This document shows positions 1-7,998 of a stretch of 29,474 nt of DNA, piece by piece. Source of the DNA: JBFHES01 sp041584015 (GTDB lineage: Bacteria; Bacteroidota; Bacteroidia; Bacteroidales; M50B96). The notes beneath the pieces were generated by a model. The model made no database searches, had not been told where the DNA came from, and was given only the letters and a program-made list of their open reading frames with translations. Every line of letters begins with the position of its first letter. Positions within the stretch are counted from its first letter, which is position 1. The position numbers were made by a program, and so were the translations under genes. The stretch spans positions 1-29,474 of the forward strand of contig JBFHES010000025.1 of NCBI GenBank assembly GCA_041584015.1, given 5' to 3'.

Positions 1-30
1 ATCGATTAACGAATATTGATTGTAGATTTT
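1..30 (+). repeat. Dispersed repeat, copy 1 (ATCGATTAACGAATATTGA)
   Basis: The first 19 bases, ATCGATTAACGAATATTGA, recur exactly at 1889-1907. The similarity continues for about ten more bases with two mismatches (TGTAGA is shared). The two copies are in the same orientation and bracket the segment carrying the two small secreted-protein genes. The left end may be cut by the window edge. Confidence 0.6.
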
Positions 31-74
31 CGAAACTTTGCTTTGCGACGACTATCCCAAAAGTTACACTGTTC

Positions 75-94
75 ATTCCTGCGAAGGCAGGAAT
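75..94. repeat. REP-like palindrome ATTCCTGC-GAAG-GCAGGAAT
   Basis: A perfect 8-bp inverted repeat, ATTCCTGC and GCAGGAAT, surrounds a GAAG loop. The motif resembles the short dispersed palindromes (CATTCCTGCGAAGGCAGGAATC type) I know from intergenic DNA of many bacteria. There is no T-run after it, so I do not read it as a terminator. Only one copy is seen in this window. Confidence 0.6.
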
Positions 95-201
95 CTCATC
101 ATCTTAAAAAACCAGCGTACTAATTTGGCTTACGCTCCAGATTTAGCAAAACATAATTTTGTCGTTTATAAATACGATACAACAGTTTTTTTTGCATCTA
201 T

Positions 202-219
202 CGAAGTTTTAAAACTTCG
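202..219. repeat. Perfect 18-bp palindrome CGAAGTTTTAAAACTTCG
   Basis: The two 9-base halves are exact reverse complements with no spacer. It lies about 40 nt past the stop of the convergent GLPGLI gene. It could be a protein-binding site, a remnant of a mobile repeat, or a weak transcription end; the sequence does not decide. Confidence 0.5.
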
Positions 220-259
220 CTTTTTAGCGTTTCGAAAGGTTAAGCTTAAATCGTTTAAT

Positions 260-1027
260 TTAATCTTCAATGAGAGATTGCTCAAGAATTTTAACTTGTG
301 CATGATTTAATTTTATTTTATACTCTTTAGCAAATCCTAAGTTATCACCCTCAATGCCAGACTCTAATTCGTCCGAAAAGCTACCAAATCTTCTTTTATA
401 TATTAACTTATACTCATCAAATGAAACAGCTTTAGTATTATCCGGTTTCTCTATTAATATTACTTCATTAAGCATACAAACGCTATCAGCAATAAAATGT
501 ATCATTTCGTCAATTTCATAAACTTCCAATATGGTTCCTGGTAATCCATGTAATTTCCATGGACCAATTTTATAATCTAATTCCTGAGTAAACCATGCAA
601 TATATTTTCTACCTGAAAACATACAATCAGCCTTAGTACACTCATAATCAAGCAGAAATTTAGTTTCATTTTGAATATGCCATTCTATTTCTTGAATTGT
701 ATCTGCTGAAACAATATTAATTGGAATAACTTCTTTATAAATAAATTCACTCGTTTGAATGTTATGATAAAACATATTTCCTATAGTATCACTTTTTATA
801 ACGATCATACCCCCGTATGGATATTTATTAGTTAAGTCGGAGGTGTCTTTACCAAATACAAATAGAGATTCACTTTTTGTGGCTAACAATATTGGTTTCT
901 CAAAGTTTTCAGATAAAATATTCCCATCTGATAGCATGTCATATGTAACTATAAGTGTTTGACCAAAACTTTTAGAAAAAATAATGCTCAATATTAACGT
1001 TATTGTAACTATGTAATTTCTTTTCAT
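260..1027 (-). CDS. GLPGLI family secreted protein
   Basis: An exported protein of about 255 aa of the GLPGLI family (TIGR01200), a Bacteroidota family of unknown function. I start it at the ATG ending at 1027 because the protein then opens MKRNYIVT followed by a hydrophobic stretch and SFGQ, a good signal peptide; the frame stays open 18 nt further but that adds a poor leader. The family motif is seen as GPWKLHGLPGTILEVYE, with the last Leu of GLPGLI replaced by Thr. A middle segment with two nearby cysteines (CTKADC) may form a disulfide in the periplasm. It lies downstream of, and in the same direction as, another small secreted-protein gene, with a terminator-like hairpin between them. 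The precise role is unknown. Confidence 0.85.
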   Translation of the reverse strand: MKRNYIVTITLILSIIFSKSFGQTLIVTYDMLSDGNILSENFEKPILLATKSESLFVFGKDTSDLTNKYPYGGMIVIKSDTIGNMFYHNIQTSEFIYKEVIPINIVSADTIQEIEWHIQNETKFLLDYECTKADCMFSGRKYIAWFTQELDYKIGPWKLHGLPGTILEVYEIDEMIHFIADSVCMLNEVILIEKPDNTKAVSFDEYKLIYKRRFGSFSDELESGIEGDNLGFAKEYKIKLNHAQVKILEQSLIED

Positions 1028-1041
1028 AACTAAATTTATAA

Positions 1042-1066
1042 ACAATCAGGCCGTTAGCCTGATTGT
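1042..1066 (-). terminator. Hairpin terminator of the 1091-1450 gene
   Basis: ACAATCAGGC and GCCTGATTGT form a perfect 10-bp stem with a 5-nt loop. On the minus strand the 3' arm is followed by TTTATAAATTT, a moderate U-rich tail. It lies in the 63-nt gap between two minus-strand genes and would separate them. Attenuation rather than full termination is possible. Confidence 0.6.
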
Positions 1067-1090
1067 AATTATTAAATTAATGATAAAACT

Positions 1091-1450
1091 TTATTGTAAA
1101 GCCTCCCATTTTGCCTTTGCTTTTGCGAAAACCAGATCAAAAAGTTCATCAGCCTGTGCCAGCATTTCGTCACACGGGCCTGTGATTGTTAGAGATGCAC
1201 TTGCGTTTCCAAAAAGACTATTTCCTTTTGTAACTGACACAGTTAAAGAACAATCAAGTTGACCCATTGGTGTTGAAGGATCAAGATTGTTGTAGATAAC
1301 ATAAAAAACATTATTAATAGGGTAATAAAAATCTGAATTTTCAATGCTTGGGCCATCTTTATATGAAGTTAGCGGAAAATTCTTTGTATTATTCGTATAA
1401 GCGGTTAAGTAAAACAAAATACTAACTAATATAATTAATGTTTTTTTCAT
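1091..1450 (-). CDS. Small secreted protein of unknown function
   Basis: A protein of about 119 aa that I do not recognise. I start it at the ATG ending at 1450, giving MKKTLIILVSILFYLTAYTN, a typical signal peptide; an upstream in-frame ATG would add a 31-residue leader without signal character. The mature part has two cysteines, in QLDCSL and GPCDEM, which could pair in the periplasm, and ends in a short amphipathic helix rich in Ala and Lys (LVFAKAKAKWEAL). The middle is rich in Ser and Thr and looks beta-stranded. It precedes the GLPGLI gene in the same direction. No function is offered. Confidence 0.6.
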   Translation of the reverse strand: MKKTLIILVSILFYLTAYTNNTKNFPLTSYKDGPSIENSDFYYPINNVFYVIYNNLDPSTPMGQLDCSLTVSVTKGNSLFGNASASLTITGPCDEMLAQADELFDLVFAKAKAKWEALQ

Positions 1451-1923
1451 TATTCTTTGTATTAAAATTAATGATATCATAACTGAAAAATAAAAAGCAG
1501 TAAGTTTAACATTCACTACACCCCGCCTACATAGCTGGATCAATTATAGATCTTTATCTTAAACTAAGATAAAAAATCATAAGACTAGATTAATTACTAA
1601 AAGTGCTTCTAAAGAAAATTTTGTCTTTGATGAACAAGTAATATTCTTTGGCGCAAGCTCAAATTATAGGTAAAATACAAAACCTCCTCATAAGAATTGT
1701 TATTTCTACTAATTAATTTAGAAAAATCACTCCCCCAGTCTGAAACGTTTAGCAAAGCGAAACCTCGTCGTCTGAAATTGCAGTCCCAGTCACTACCTCA
1801 ATAAAGAAGTATGAATACTCAACATATGATAAAGCTTGTTCATTTATTAATTCTGAGAATATTATTCGAAATGAATTGAATGTTGAATATCGATTAACGA
1901 ATATTGAATGTAGAATTTAGAAT
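1451..1923. other. 473-nt intergenic stretch, no gene seen
   Basis: Very AT-rich. It contains a 9-bp hairpin (TTTATCTTA at 1553-1561 with TAAGATAAA at 1565-1573), then the second copy of the 19-nt repeat at 1889-1907 just before the end of the next minus-strand gene. I found no open frame with protein character and no clear promoter for the 1091-1450 gene. Confidence 0.6.
1889..1918 (+). repeat. Dispersed repeat, copy 2 (ATCGATTAACGAATATTGA)
   Basis: This is an exact match over 19 bases to window positions 1-19, in the same orientation, with weaker similarity just after. Surrounding bases contain the related words TTGAATGT and GAATATT several times, so the element looks internally repetitive. 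It ends six bases before the stop of the 1924-3180 gene. Confidence 0.6.
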
Positions 1924-3180
1924 CTACAAAGGCATTTTAAACAGTTTCTTGTACTGGTAATGCTTTTTCTCTTTGTAAAGAAAATATACAAAGCCATCAC
2001 GTATTTTAATCTTCTCGATAAAGGGATAACTCGGAATCAATACCGTTGGTCCAAGTTTACCGGTTATCAGGTTTATTTCGTTCAGGCGAAACAAACCATC
2101 TTCAGAGAAAACGGTGTATACTTTTCCACGTTCTTCATCAACCAGAATATCCTTCTTCCACGATTTTTCATGATGAAAGTTGATACTTACGGAACGCAGC
2201 TCTTCTCCTTCCTCATTAAAAATCATGATTAAATCATTGGTAAAATTAAACACATAAATTTCCTTTCCAATCTTACGCAGTGGTGCATAGATAGGCGCAT
2301 ATATCACCATTTCAACAAAACGCTTATCAAACTCATCGTAAGATCCCATACTGGCAAAACGCTCTTCGTCCAACGCATGTAACATTCTTAAGCTATCCTC
2401 AATGGTAGTAAGCGAAACGGTTTCTTCACTTTCCAAATTGAAGTAATAATAGAGCAAAATCTGGTTGCGGTAATAGTACTGATGATAATAATAATTCTCA
2501 CCCATTTTTTCAATGCATGGATCGAGGATACTGTCGAGCATTGCAACTGGATACGTATAAACAAGCTGCAGTTCAGTTGAGTCATAATAAATCTGCGACA
2601 CCTCATCTTTAGTAATCAGATGCACTTTATCCGTGCAATCCTTAAACAGCTTTCTGGCCTTTTTTACCGGCACTGTTGCAATTGAATCGCCATCAACATT
2701 AAACAGCACCAATCTGGGCTTAAACATACTCATGTCGTGGTAAGCCAAAAATATTATATCCTCGCCATAAAACTCATAATCCCAAATATAAAATGGTTTG
2801 TCTTCAACAATATTAATTACCGGGTCGGATTGAACCGTTACCGGCCCCAGCTCATGCGACTTCTTTTTTAAACGAATGATGATTTTCTCAGATGACTCAA
2901 TGCTCACCTCCCTGCTCTGATACGATACATGTGAAAGTTGAATGTTTGCAGGAAGCGTTTTGCTGCTGATAGTAAACTCGCCGTTCTCTGCAGTTGTAGC
3001 ACCGTAGCGCGACTTCATCTCAATAATATTTACATTGGCGATTGGCTGCTCAGTACGATCATCAATAACCAGCCCACGTAGGCTTATCTTTCGTTGTGAG
3101 TATGCATTGAGCGAAACAATTATGAAAGAAAATACAAACAGTGTTTTAAATATGGTTCTTTTATTCTTTAAGTAATTCAT
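1924..3180 (-). CDS. Exported protein with carboxypeptidase-D-like regulatory domain
   Basis: A 418-aa protein. Residues 1-29 form a signal peptide ending NAYSQ. Residues about 31-105 are a carboxypeptidase-D-regulatory-like beta sandwich (LRGLVIDDRTEQPIANVNI, then NGEFTIS). The rest (about 120-418) is rich in strands with repeated units such as IFNEEGEELRSVSINF and LVDEERGKVYTVFSEDGLF, which suggests a beta-propeller facing the periplasm; that is inference. Its start overlaps the end of the anti-sigma-like gene by 20 nt, so the two are translationally coupled and probably in one operon with the sigma factor. It may be a sensor or an effector of that envelope regulon. Confidence 0.75.
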   Translation of the reverse strand: MNYLKNKRTIFKTLFVFSFIIVSLNAYSQRKISLRGLVIDDRTEQPIANVNIIEMKSRYGATTAENGEFTISSKTLPANIQLSHVSYQSREVSIESSEKIIIRLKKKSHELGPVTVQSDPVINIVEDKPFYIWDYEFYGEDIIFLAYHDMSMFKPRLVLFNVDGDSIATVPVKKARKLFKDCTDKVHLITKDEVSQIYYDSTELQLVYTYPVAMLDSILDPCIEKMGENYYYHQYYYRNQILLYYYFNLESEETVSLTTIEDSLRMLHALDEERFASMGSYDEFDKRFVEMVIYAPIYAPLRKIGKEIYVFNFTNDLIMIFNEEGEELRSVSINFHHEKSWKKDILVDEERGKVYTVFSEDGLFRLNEINLITGKLGPTVLIPSYPFIEKIKIRDGFVYFLYKEKKHYQYKKLFKMPL

Positions 3181-4507
3181 TCAACTTCTCCTGTGCTTGT
3201 TCAGCATAAAATCCGCCATTGGCTTTTATTTGCTTCAGTAAAAGCAGGGCATCATCCTTATACCCCAGGTGCGACAGCGTTAAGGCTTTGTACCATTCGG
3301 TCTCCTGTACGAAGGCATTTGGGGCTAGCTCAAGTACCAGATCAAAATCCAGGATAGCTACTTCATAATTCTTCAGATGGTAATTGGCTTGTCCGGAATA
3401 AAAAAGTGCATTTAAATCCTTAGGATGTTTGTTTCTTATGAAGTTAAATTGCGTGAGTGCTCTACGAAATTTACCCAGTGTATATAAGCGCAATCCTTCA
3501 TCAAGATATTCGATATAGGTTACAGGAACAATATCAGGCTCTAATGCCTTCGCCTTTTCTTCTAATTTATCATTAGCCAATTTAGAAGGCGTTCCATTGA
3601 TAAATGTTTTCTTATTTTTATCTTCATCAGCCATATACTGAGCGCGGTAATCAATCACCTTAACGTCATAAATAAAGGTGACATTTTCAGTCGTCTCAGC
3701 ATCCGTATCTGATACATCGTCCTCTGTTTCAGATTCTATTTCGTCTTCAATTATTTCAACATCCAGATTATAAGGTTCCTTTGACTCAAACTGCGAAGTA
3801 ACCTGATCCTGACTTAAAGCCCTCGAACTTATATTGGTTGCAGCAACTGGCTTAGCACTTTCTGCTCTGGGTTTTGCAAGGTCCGCATCAATAACTTCAT
3901 CAGACACGGGCTGTTCACTAGCTACTTCTTCAACATCGGCTGCAATAGCAGCAGGTGCTTTTGCCTGATTTTCATCAAACTGTGGTTTACGAATATCTCC
4001 GGCTTTATCTGGTCGGTCCACTTTTTTATAAGCTATACCCGATGGACTCTCAAAACCATCGTCTGTTGGCTCATTAATAGGTTCAATTGTCTCCTCATCT
4101 TCTTCTTCACTCAATAATGCATCAGATTCATGAATCTGTTCTTTGGGTGTTTCAATAATTTGCTGTGATATTTCTTGAGGTTTGGTATCGATAAGTGAAA
4201 AAATGATAATTGTAGAAACAATAAGAACTGCAATGGAAGCCGCACTTAAGTACACTCCTTTGCGGAACCAAAAAGGAGTTGTAGCAGCAGGTACTACAAA
4301 AGCAGCTTTCAGATCGGCTAAATTACCAACAGCCTGAGGTGAATTCTCAAAACCTTCCATAGCATCTGCAAGCAATGGATTCTCCAATGCAGCTGCTTCA
4401 AGCTCATGCATTTCAGCGGAATTCATTTCACCAGAAAAATACCGTTCCAGGTCTTTATCCGTGAAAGCACCTTCAGCAGGTGTAATATTTTTAGATTGCG
4501 ATTTCAT
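3161..4507 (-). CDS. Membrane anti-sigma-like protein with C-terminal TPR repeats
   Basis: A 448-aa protein. The N-terminal cytoplasmic part (about 1-60) has TDKDLERYFSGEMNSAEMHE, like the helical N-terminus of Bacteroidota anti-sigma/TPR proteins, but without the zinc-binding His/Cys residues of ZAS-type anti-sigma domains. One transmembrane helix lies at about 84-105. A long acidic, Glu/Asp/Ala/Pro-rich linker (about 110-325) leads to TPR-like helices at about 334-448 (LDEGLRLYTLGKFRRALTQF; ALFYSGQANYHLKNYEVAIL). It overlaps the sigma-factor gene by 17 nt, the usual sigma/anti-sigma arrangement. The inferred role is to hold the ECF sigma factor at the membrane and release it on a periplasmic signal sensed through the TPR part. 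Confidence 0.75.
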   Translation of the reverse strand: MKSQSKNITPAEGAFTDKDLERYFSGEMNSAEMHELEAAALENPLLADAMEGFENSPQAVGNLADLKAAFVVPAATTPFWFRKGVYLSAASIAVLIVSTIIIFSLIDTKPQEISQQIIETPKEQIHESDALLSEEEDEETIEPINEPTDDGFESPSGIAYKKVDRPDKAGDIRKPQFDENQAKAPAAIAADVEEVASEQPVSDEVIDADLAKPRAESAKPVAATNISSRALSQDQVTSQFESKEPYNLDVEIIEDEIESETEDDVSDTDAETTENVTFIYDVKVIDYRAQYMADEDKNKKTFINGTPSKLANDKLEEKAKALEPDIVPVTYIEYLDEGLRLYTLGKFRRALTQFNFIRNKHPKDLNALFYSGQANYHLKNYEVAILDFDLVLELAPNAFVQETEWYKALTLSHLGYKDDALLLLKQIKANGGFYAEQAQEKLNELLKE

Positions 4508-5081
4508 TCTTCTTCATTAAAATCAGCTTCAGGTTTCGCTTACCGTTTTGTATATAACTTTTCACCTTGTTCAGCGGAAAACCTGTTAGTTCAGTAATAT
4601 CTTTATAACAGCGTTCCTCTAAATAAAAGAGCTTTATACACTCTTTCTGTTCAGCATTTAGCATATGAATTGCTTCCTCAAGATCTGTTAAGCTTTCTTC
4701 CTTAAGTTTTACCTGCTCACCTAAGTAGTCATGATCCAATGCTTCCTGCTCTCGCTTAAACTCATCAGTATGTTTTTGCACCCGTTTTTGTTTACGCAAT
4801 TGCATTAAACAAAAGTTGCGTGCAACTGTATGCAACCACGATGGGAAATTTGTCACATCGTGCTTTTTCAAGTCACTGAACAAATTCTCAAAGATTTGCA
4901 AAGTTGCATCCTTGCTTTCAGATTCGTTCTGAAGGTACTTTAGGCAAACACCATACACCAAGTGATAATATCGTTCAAACAACTGTCCTACATATTTTTT
5001 ATCACACGACTGTTTATACCTTTTTATCAGATCAGAATCGCTTAACTCCCTTATTTTACTCCCTTTATTAAAAAACATCAA
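4491..5081 (-). CDS. ECF-type RNA polymerase sigma factor
   Basis: A 196-aa sigma-70-family sigma factor. Region 2 lies at about 30-100 (LFERYYHLVYGVCLKYL; then FPSWLHTVARNFCLMQLRK, the region 2.3-2.4 type). Region 4 lies at about 133-187 (LNAEQKECIKLFYLEERCYK, then ITELTGFPLNKVKSYIQNGK, a helix-turn-helix). The length is normal for ECF sigma factors. It is the first gene of a tightly overlapping three-gene unit with an anti-sigma-like TPR protein and an exported regulatory-domain protein. ECF sigma factors often drive their own operon, but I could not pick out a promoter in the 118 nt upstream. Confidence 0.9.
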   Translation of the reverse strand: MMFFNKGSKIRELSDSDLIKRYKQSCDKKYVGQLFERYYHLVYGVCLKYLQNESESKDATLQIFENLFSDLKKHDVTNFPSWLHTVARNFCLMQLRKQKRVQKHTDEFKREQEALDHDYLGEQVKLKEESLTDLEEAIHMLNAEQKECIKLFYLEERCYKDITELTGFPLNKVKSYIQNGKRNLKLILMKKNEIAI

Positions 5082-5199
5082 TTATTTAAAACATGCTGAT
5101 AAAAGTATTAATTATTGTTATAAGATTCCTATTAAAAATTAAGATGATGGACGTCTTGCAACAATTAGCTCAAGGCTCCACCATCTCCTGTTCTTCTGT

Positions 5200-5943
5200 C
5201 TAATTTCGAGATGCCTCAAATTCCATCATGGCTTGTTCGGCTTTCCATTGATTCAATAAATCGAAGTATCCTTTGGTTTCAATCACCACAACGCCTCCGG
5301 TCATATCGCCATACTTAACAGGAATACCACCGGTATATACCGTAATGCTCCCTATGGCTCCTGATGGCACCGCACCATTCATCGATTCACGTTTAATACC
5401 ATCGATAAAAAACACCGACGAACCCGGCCGCGATCCTCGTACGATTAATTCATTGGTCGTTTCGTCTACTTTCACGTCCGGAGCAATTAAGGCAACTATT
5501 TTCGAAAGATTTTCATTTGAAGGCATGCGCTCAAATTCAGCAGACAAGATGGTCATTTTTGAAGGCTCTTCAATGTCGATGATTTTTACACGTTCGGCTT
5601 CAATAGTGATGTCATCAACCAGCACTCCTTTTGAAAGATAGATGGTATCAAGAAAAACTATTTTATCCGGCTTCACATTAACATTAGTTCTGAGCTTAGC
5701 GCCATAACCGGTATATGAAATATTCACATTGTACGATCCGGCATTTAGCGGTTTTAAAACAAAAGCGCCATTTTCATCGGTAGCTGTTCCAATTGGCAAA
5801 TCGCCTATTTCAACAAATATATGTGCACCGGGCAACGTTTCGCGTGTTTGTTCATCGGCAACTATTCCTCGAATAGAACCGCTTTGTGCGTATCCGGCAA
5901 GGGCAAACATGCTTAGCAAAACAATAGATAGTATTTTTTTCAT
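5200..5943 (-). CDS. Carboxypeptidase-regulatory plus TonB plug protein without a barrel
   Basis: A 247-aa protein from the ATG ending at 5943, chosen because it gives the signal peptide MKKILSIVLLSMFALAGYAQ; the open frame extends 60 nt upstream without signal character. Residues 24-104 are a carboxypeptidase-D-like regulatory domain (GSIRGIVADEQTRETLPGAH). Residues about 130-224 are a TonB-dependent-receptor plug (LIVRGSRPGSSVFFIDGIK; then GAIGSITVYTGGIPVKYGDM). A full receptor would continue with about 600 residues of beta-barrel; this one ends after a short helical tail, and the downstream DNA does not continue it. The reading frame is intact, so it looks like a genuine short protein rather than a fresh truncation. 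It may act as a periplasmic partner of a receptor or of the adjacent sigma system. Confidence 0.8.
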   Translation of the reverse strand: MKKILSIVLLSMFALAGYAQSGSIRGIVADEQTRETLPGAHIFVEIGDLPIGTATDENGAFVLKPLNAGSYNVNISYTGYGAKLRTNVNVKPDKIVFLDTIYLSKGVLVDDITIEAERVKIIDIEEPSKMTILSAEFERMPSNENLSKIVALIAPDVKVDETTNELIVRGSRPGSSVFFIDGIKRESMNGAVPSGAIGSITVYTGGIPVKYGDMTGGVVVIETKGYFDLLNQWKAEQAMMEFEASRN

Positions 5944-6055
5944 GGCTGTAATTTTTCTGATTCGTGAGTTTGATGATGAAAGCCATCTAATTCCACACAG
6001 CAAATGAGAAAAACTACAGAAATAATTACCGATGCCTTAAGAGTGAATTTCCAGT

Positions 6056-7414
6056 TTATCTAAACAGCTGTTTAAAGACTTTTTCGACCCTGCTCTCAAA
6101 AACAATTTCGATGGTATATTTTGAGGTATCCAGACCTTTCTGATTAAATGAGGAAACAAAAATGCGATTAAAGCCCAGTTTTTGCGCCTCACCAATACGC
6201 TGGTCAATTCTTCCAACCGGACGAATTTCTCCAGTTAGGCCAACCTCTCCGGCAAAGCAGGTGTAATTATCAATGGATATATTTAAATCGGAGGAAAGAA
6301 TGGAAGCCAATACACACAGATCTATTGCCGGATCGTTCACCTTTACCCCCCCAGCCAAATTCAGGAACACATCTTTGTGCGACAATTTAAATCCCATACG
6401 CTTTTCCAGCACTGCCAGTAACATATTCAATCGACGGGTATCAAAGCCAATGGCCGACCGTTGTGGCGTACCATAAACAGCAGTGCTCACCAAGGCTTGC
6501 ACTTCAATTAAAATAGGCCTATTCCCTTCGATGGTCGCTGCAACCGCTATGCCACTCAATTTCTCGGTGCGTTTGGTTAGCAATAATTCCGATGGATTAT
6601 TCACTTCGCGCAAACCAGTATGCTGCATTTCAAAAATGCCAATCTCTGATGTTGAGCCAAAACGATTCTTAATCGATCGTAAGATTCTGTATACATGATT
6701 CTGGTCGCCTTCGAACTGCAAAACCGTATCAACCATATGTTCCAAAATCTTAGGTCCGGCGATGCTTCCTTCCTTGTTAATATGTCCAATAATAAGGAAT
6801 GGAATATTTAGTGTTTTAGCAAACTTCATGATTTCTGAAGTACATTCTCTTACCTGCGACACACTGCCAGGTGAAGACTCAACCCGTTCAGTTATTATGG
6901 TTTGAATGGAATCGATGACGACAAACTCGGGTTGAATATGTTTGGCTTGCGATAGAATTAGCTCAAGCTGTGTTTCGCAAAGCAACAGACACTCATCATT
7001 TTTAGCGCCAACCCGATCGGCACGTAATTTCAATTGTCGATAGCTTTCCTCACCCGAAACATACAATACCTTACGATCCTTTAATCGCAGTGCCAGCTGC
7101 AATACCAAGGTTGATTTACCAATCCCGGGTTCTCCTCCAATAAGTACAAGCGAGCCGGGAACCAAGCCTCCGCCAAGCACACGATTCAGCTCAGCGCTGC
7201 GCAAATCCAAACGCACGGTATCTTCAATAGGAATTTCGCTTATTTTAATGGCCTTGTTTTGTTGCGATGTTTCACCAACAATACTGGTCACTTTCTTCAA
7301 CACGGGTTCTTCAACAAAGGTATTCCAGCTTTTACAGCTCGGACAATTCCCAACCCATTTAGGAGATTCGAATCCACACTCCTGACAGAAAAATGCTGTT
7401 TTTGCTTTGGCCAT
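6056..7414 (-). CDS. radA: DNA repair protein RadA (Sms)
   Basis: A branch-migration ATPase that acts with RecA in recombinational repair. From the ATG ending at 7414 the protein is 452 aa, the usual RadA length. It has the N-terminal C4 zinc finger (C10, C13, C24, C27), the Walker A motif GGEPGIGKST at about 93-102, the RadA-specific KNRFG motif at about 249-253, and a C-terminal Lon-protease-like domain (SAIGFDTRRLNMLLAVLEKR; DLCVLASILSS) with GEVGLTGEIRPV. An upstream in-frame ATG would add 20 residues before the zinc finger, but a good promoter lies inside that extension, so 7414 is the likely start. The gene stands alone on the minus strand. Confidence 0.96.
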   Translation of the reverse strand: MAKAKTAFFCQECGFESPKWVGNCPSCKSWNTFVEEPVLKKVTSIVGETSQQNKAIKISEIPIEDTVRLDLRSAELNRVLGGGLVPGSLVLIGGEPGIGKSTLVLQLALRLKDRKVLYVSGEESYRQLKLRADRVGAKNDECLLLCETQLELILSQAKHIQPEFVVIDSIQTIITERVESSPGSVSQVRECTSEIMKFAKTLNIPFLIIGHINKEGSIAGPKILEHMVDTVLQFEGDQNHVYRILRSIKNRFGSTSEIGIFEMQHTGLREVNNPSELLLTKRTEKLSGIAVAATIEGNRPILIEVQALVSTAVYGTPQRSAIGFDTRRLNMLLAVLEKRMGFKLSHKDVFLNLAGGVKVNDPAIDLCVLASILSSDLNISIDNYTCFAGEVGLTGEIRPVGRIDQRIGEAQKLGFNRIFVSSFNQKGLDTSKYTIEIVFESRVEKVFKQLFR

Positions 7415-7430
7415 TATTTTTGCTTTTGTA

Positions 7431-7462
7431 CAAATGTAAGTGTGTTTTATTAAACCACCAAT
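7431..7462 (-). promoter_or_regulatory. Bacteroidota-type promoter of radA
   Basis: On the minus strand, ATTG (7459-7462) is followed by a 20-nt spacer and TACATTTG (7431-7438), matching the Bacteroidota -33 and TAnnTTTG -7 elements with ideal spacing. Transcription would start near 7425, about 11 nt ahead of the ATG at 7414, a very short leader that supports this start over the one at 7474. Confidence 0.65.
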
Positions 7463-7571
7463 TGCCAAAAACACGAATCCTTCACTTCCTTATATAAACA
7501 GTTGATGTTGAATTAAGAACTATTTTAGTGAGAAGGTATTATATTTATAAAATCATTAAAAACCTGCAAGC

Positions 7572-7973
7572 ATGCGAACATATTCCAAAATAGGATTAGT
7601 TGCCTTCATACTTCTACTTTTCATTCCGCTTTTGGCACAAACGAGCTGGGAGGTTCCTGAAAACTATCACAATATGAGCAATCCTTATCAGGATGATGAT
7701 GCATCACTCATTGTTGCAAAATCAATTTACAAACAACACTGCAAAAGCTGTCATGGAAGAACTGGCAAAGGCGATGGATCTGCTGCCGAAAAGCTTTCGA
7801 CACCGTGTCCGGATTTGACCACAGCGAATATAGCTTCACAAACCGATGGTGATTTGTTTTACAAAATCACCATGGGCCGAAATCAAATGCCGGGTTTTAA
7901 AAAGATATTAGCAGATGATGAAGACCGATGGATTCTTGTGAACTACATTCGATCATTAAATACAGATAAATAA
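7572..7973 (+). CDS. Exported monoheme cytochrome c
   Basis: A 133-aa protein with a signal peptide (MRTYSKIGLVAFILLLFIPL, cleaved near AQ) and one class I cytochrome c domain. The heme-binding CKSCH lies at 57-61, followed by GRTGKGDGSAA, and the likely axial methionine is M106 in NQMPGF. The C-terminal helix DRWILVNYIRSL is typical of the family. It probably acts as a small periplasmic electron carrier. It is a single gene between divergent radA and convergent phosphofructokinase, ended by a shared two-way terminator, so its redox partners are not shown by context. Confidence 0.9.
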   Translation: MRTYSKIGLVAFILLLFIPLLAQTSWEVPENYHNMSNPYQDDDASLIVAKSIYKQHCKSCHGRTGKGDGSAAEKLSTPCPDLTTANIASQTDGDLFYKITMGRNQMPGFKKILADDEDRWILVNYIRSLNTDK

Positions 7974-7974
7974 A

Positions 7975-7994
7975 AAAGAGGCCGAAGCCTCTTT
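7975..7994. terminator. Two-way terminator with a UUCG loop
   Basis: AAAGAGGC and GCCTCTTT form a perfect 8-bp stem over a CGAA loop. On the minus strand this reads C(UUCG)G, the extra-stable tetraloop, followed by a run of Us, so it is a strong terminator for the phosphofructokinase gene ending at 7999. On the plus strand it follows the cytochrome c stop within two bases and has a weaker tail (CATTTT). Confidence 0.85.
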
Positions 7995-7998
7995 CATT

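Larger units (their letters stand above)
1..259. other. Gene-free, repeat-bearing AT-rich stretch
   Basis: I see no convincing gene here. The stretch holds a copy of a 19-nt repeat at its first bases, a perfect 8-bp hairpin at 75-94 and a perfect 18-bp palindrome at 202-219. A 90-codon open frame starting at 38 runs through all of these and into the convergent gene, and its translation across the 75-94 hairpin is what such dispersed palindromes give by chance, so I do not call it. Confidence 0.6.

Noticed and set aside
38..310. Plus-strand open frame of 90 codons
   Set aside because: It runs through the REP-like hairpin and the 18-bp palindrome, overlaps the end of the GLPGLI gene, and has no signal, domain or start context.
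1553..1573. TTTATCTTA-AAC-TAAGATAAA hairpin as a terminator
   Set aside because: The stem is almost entirely A/T and neither side has a gene end nearby.
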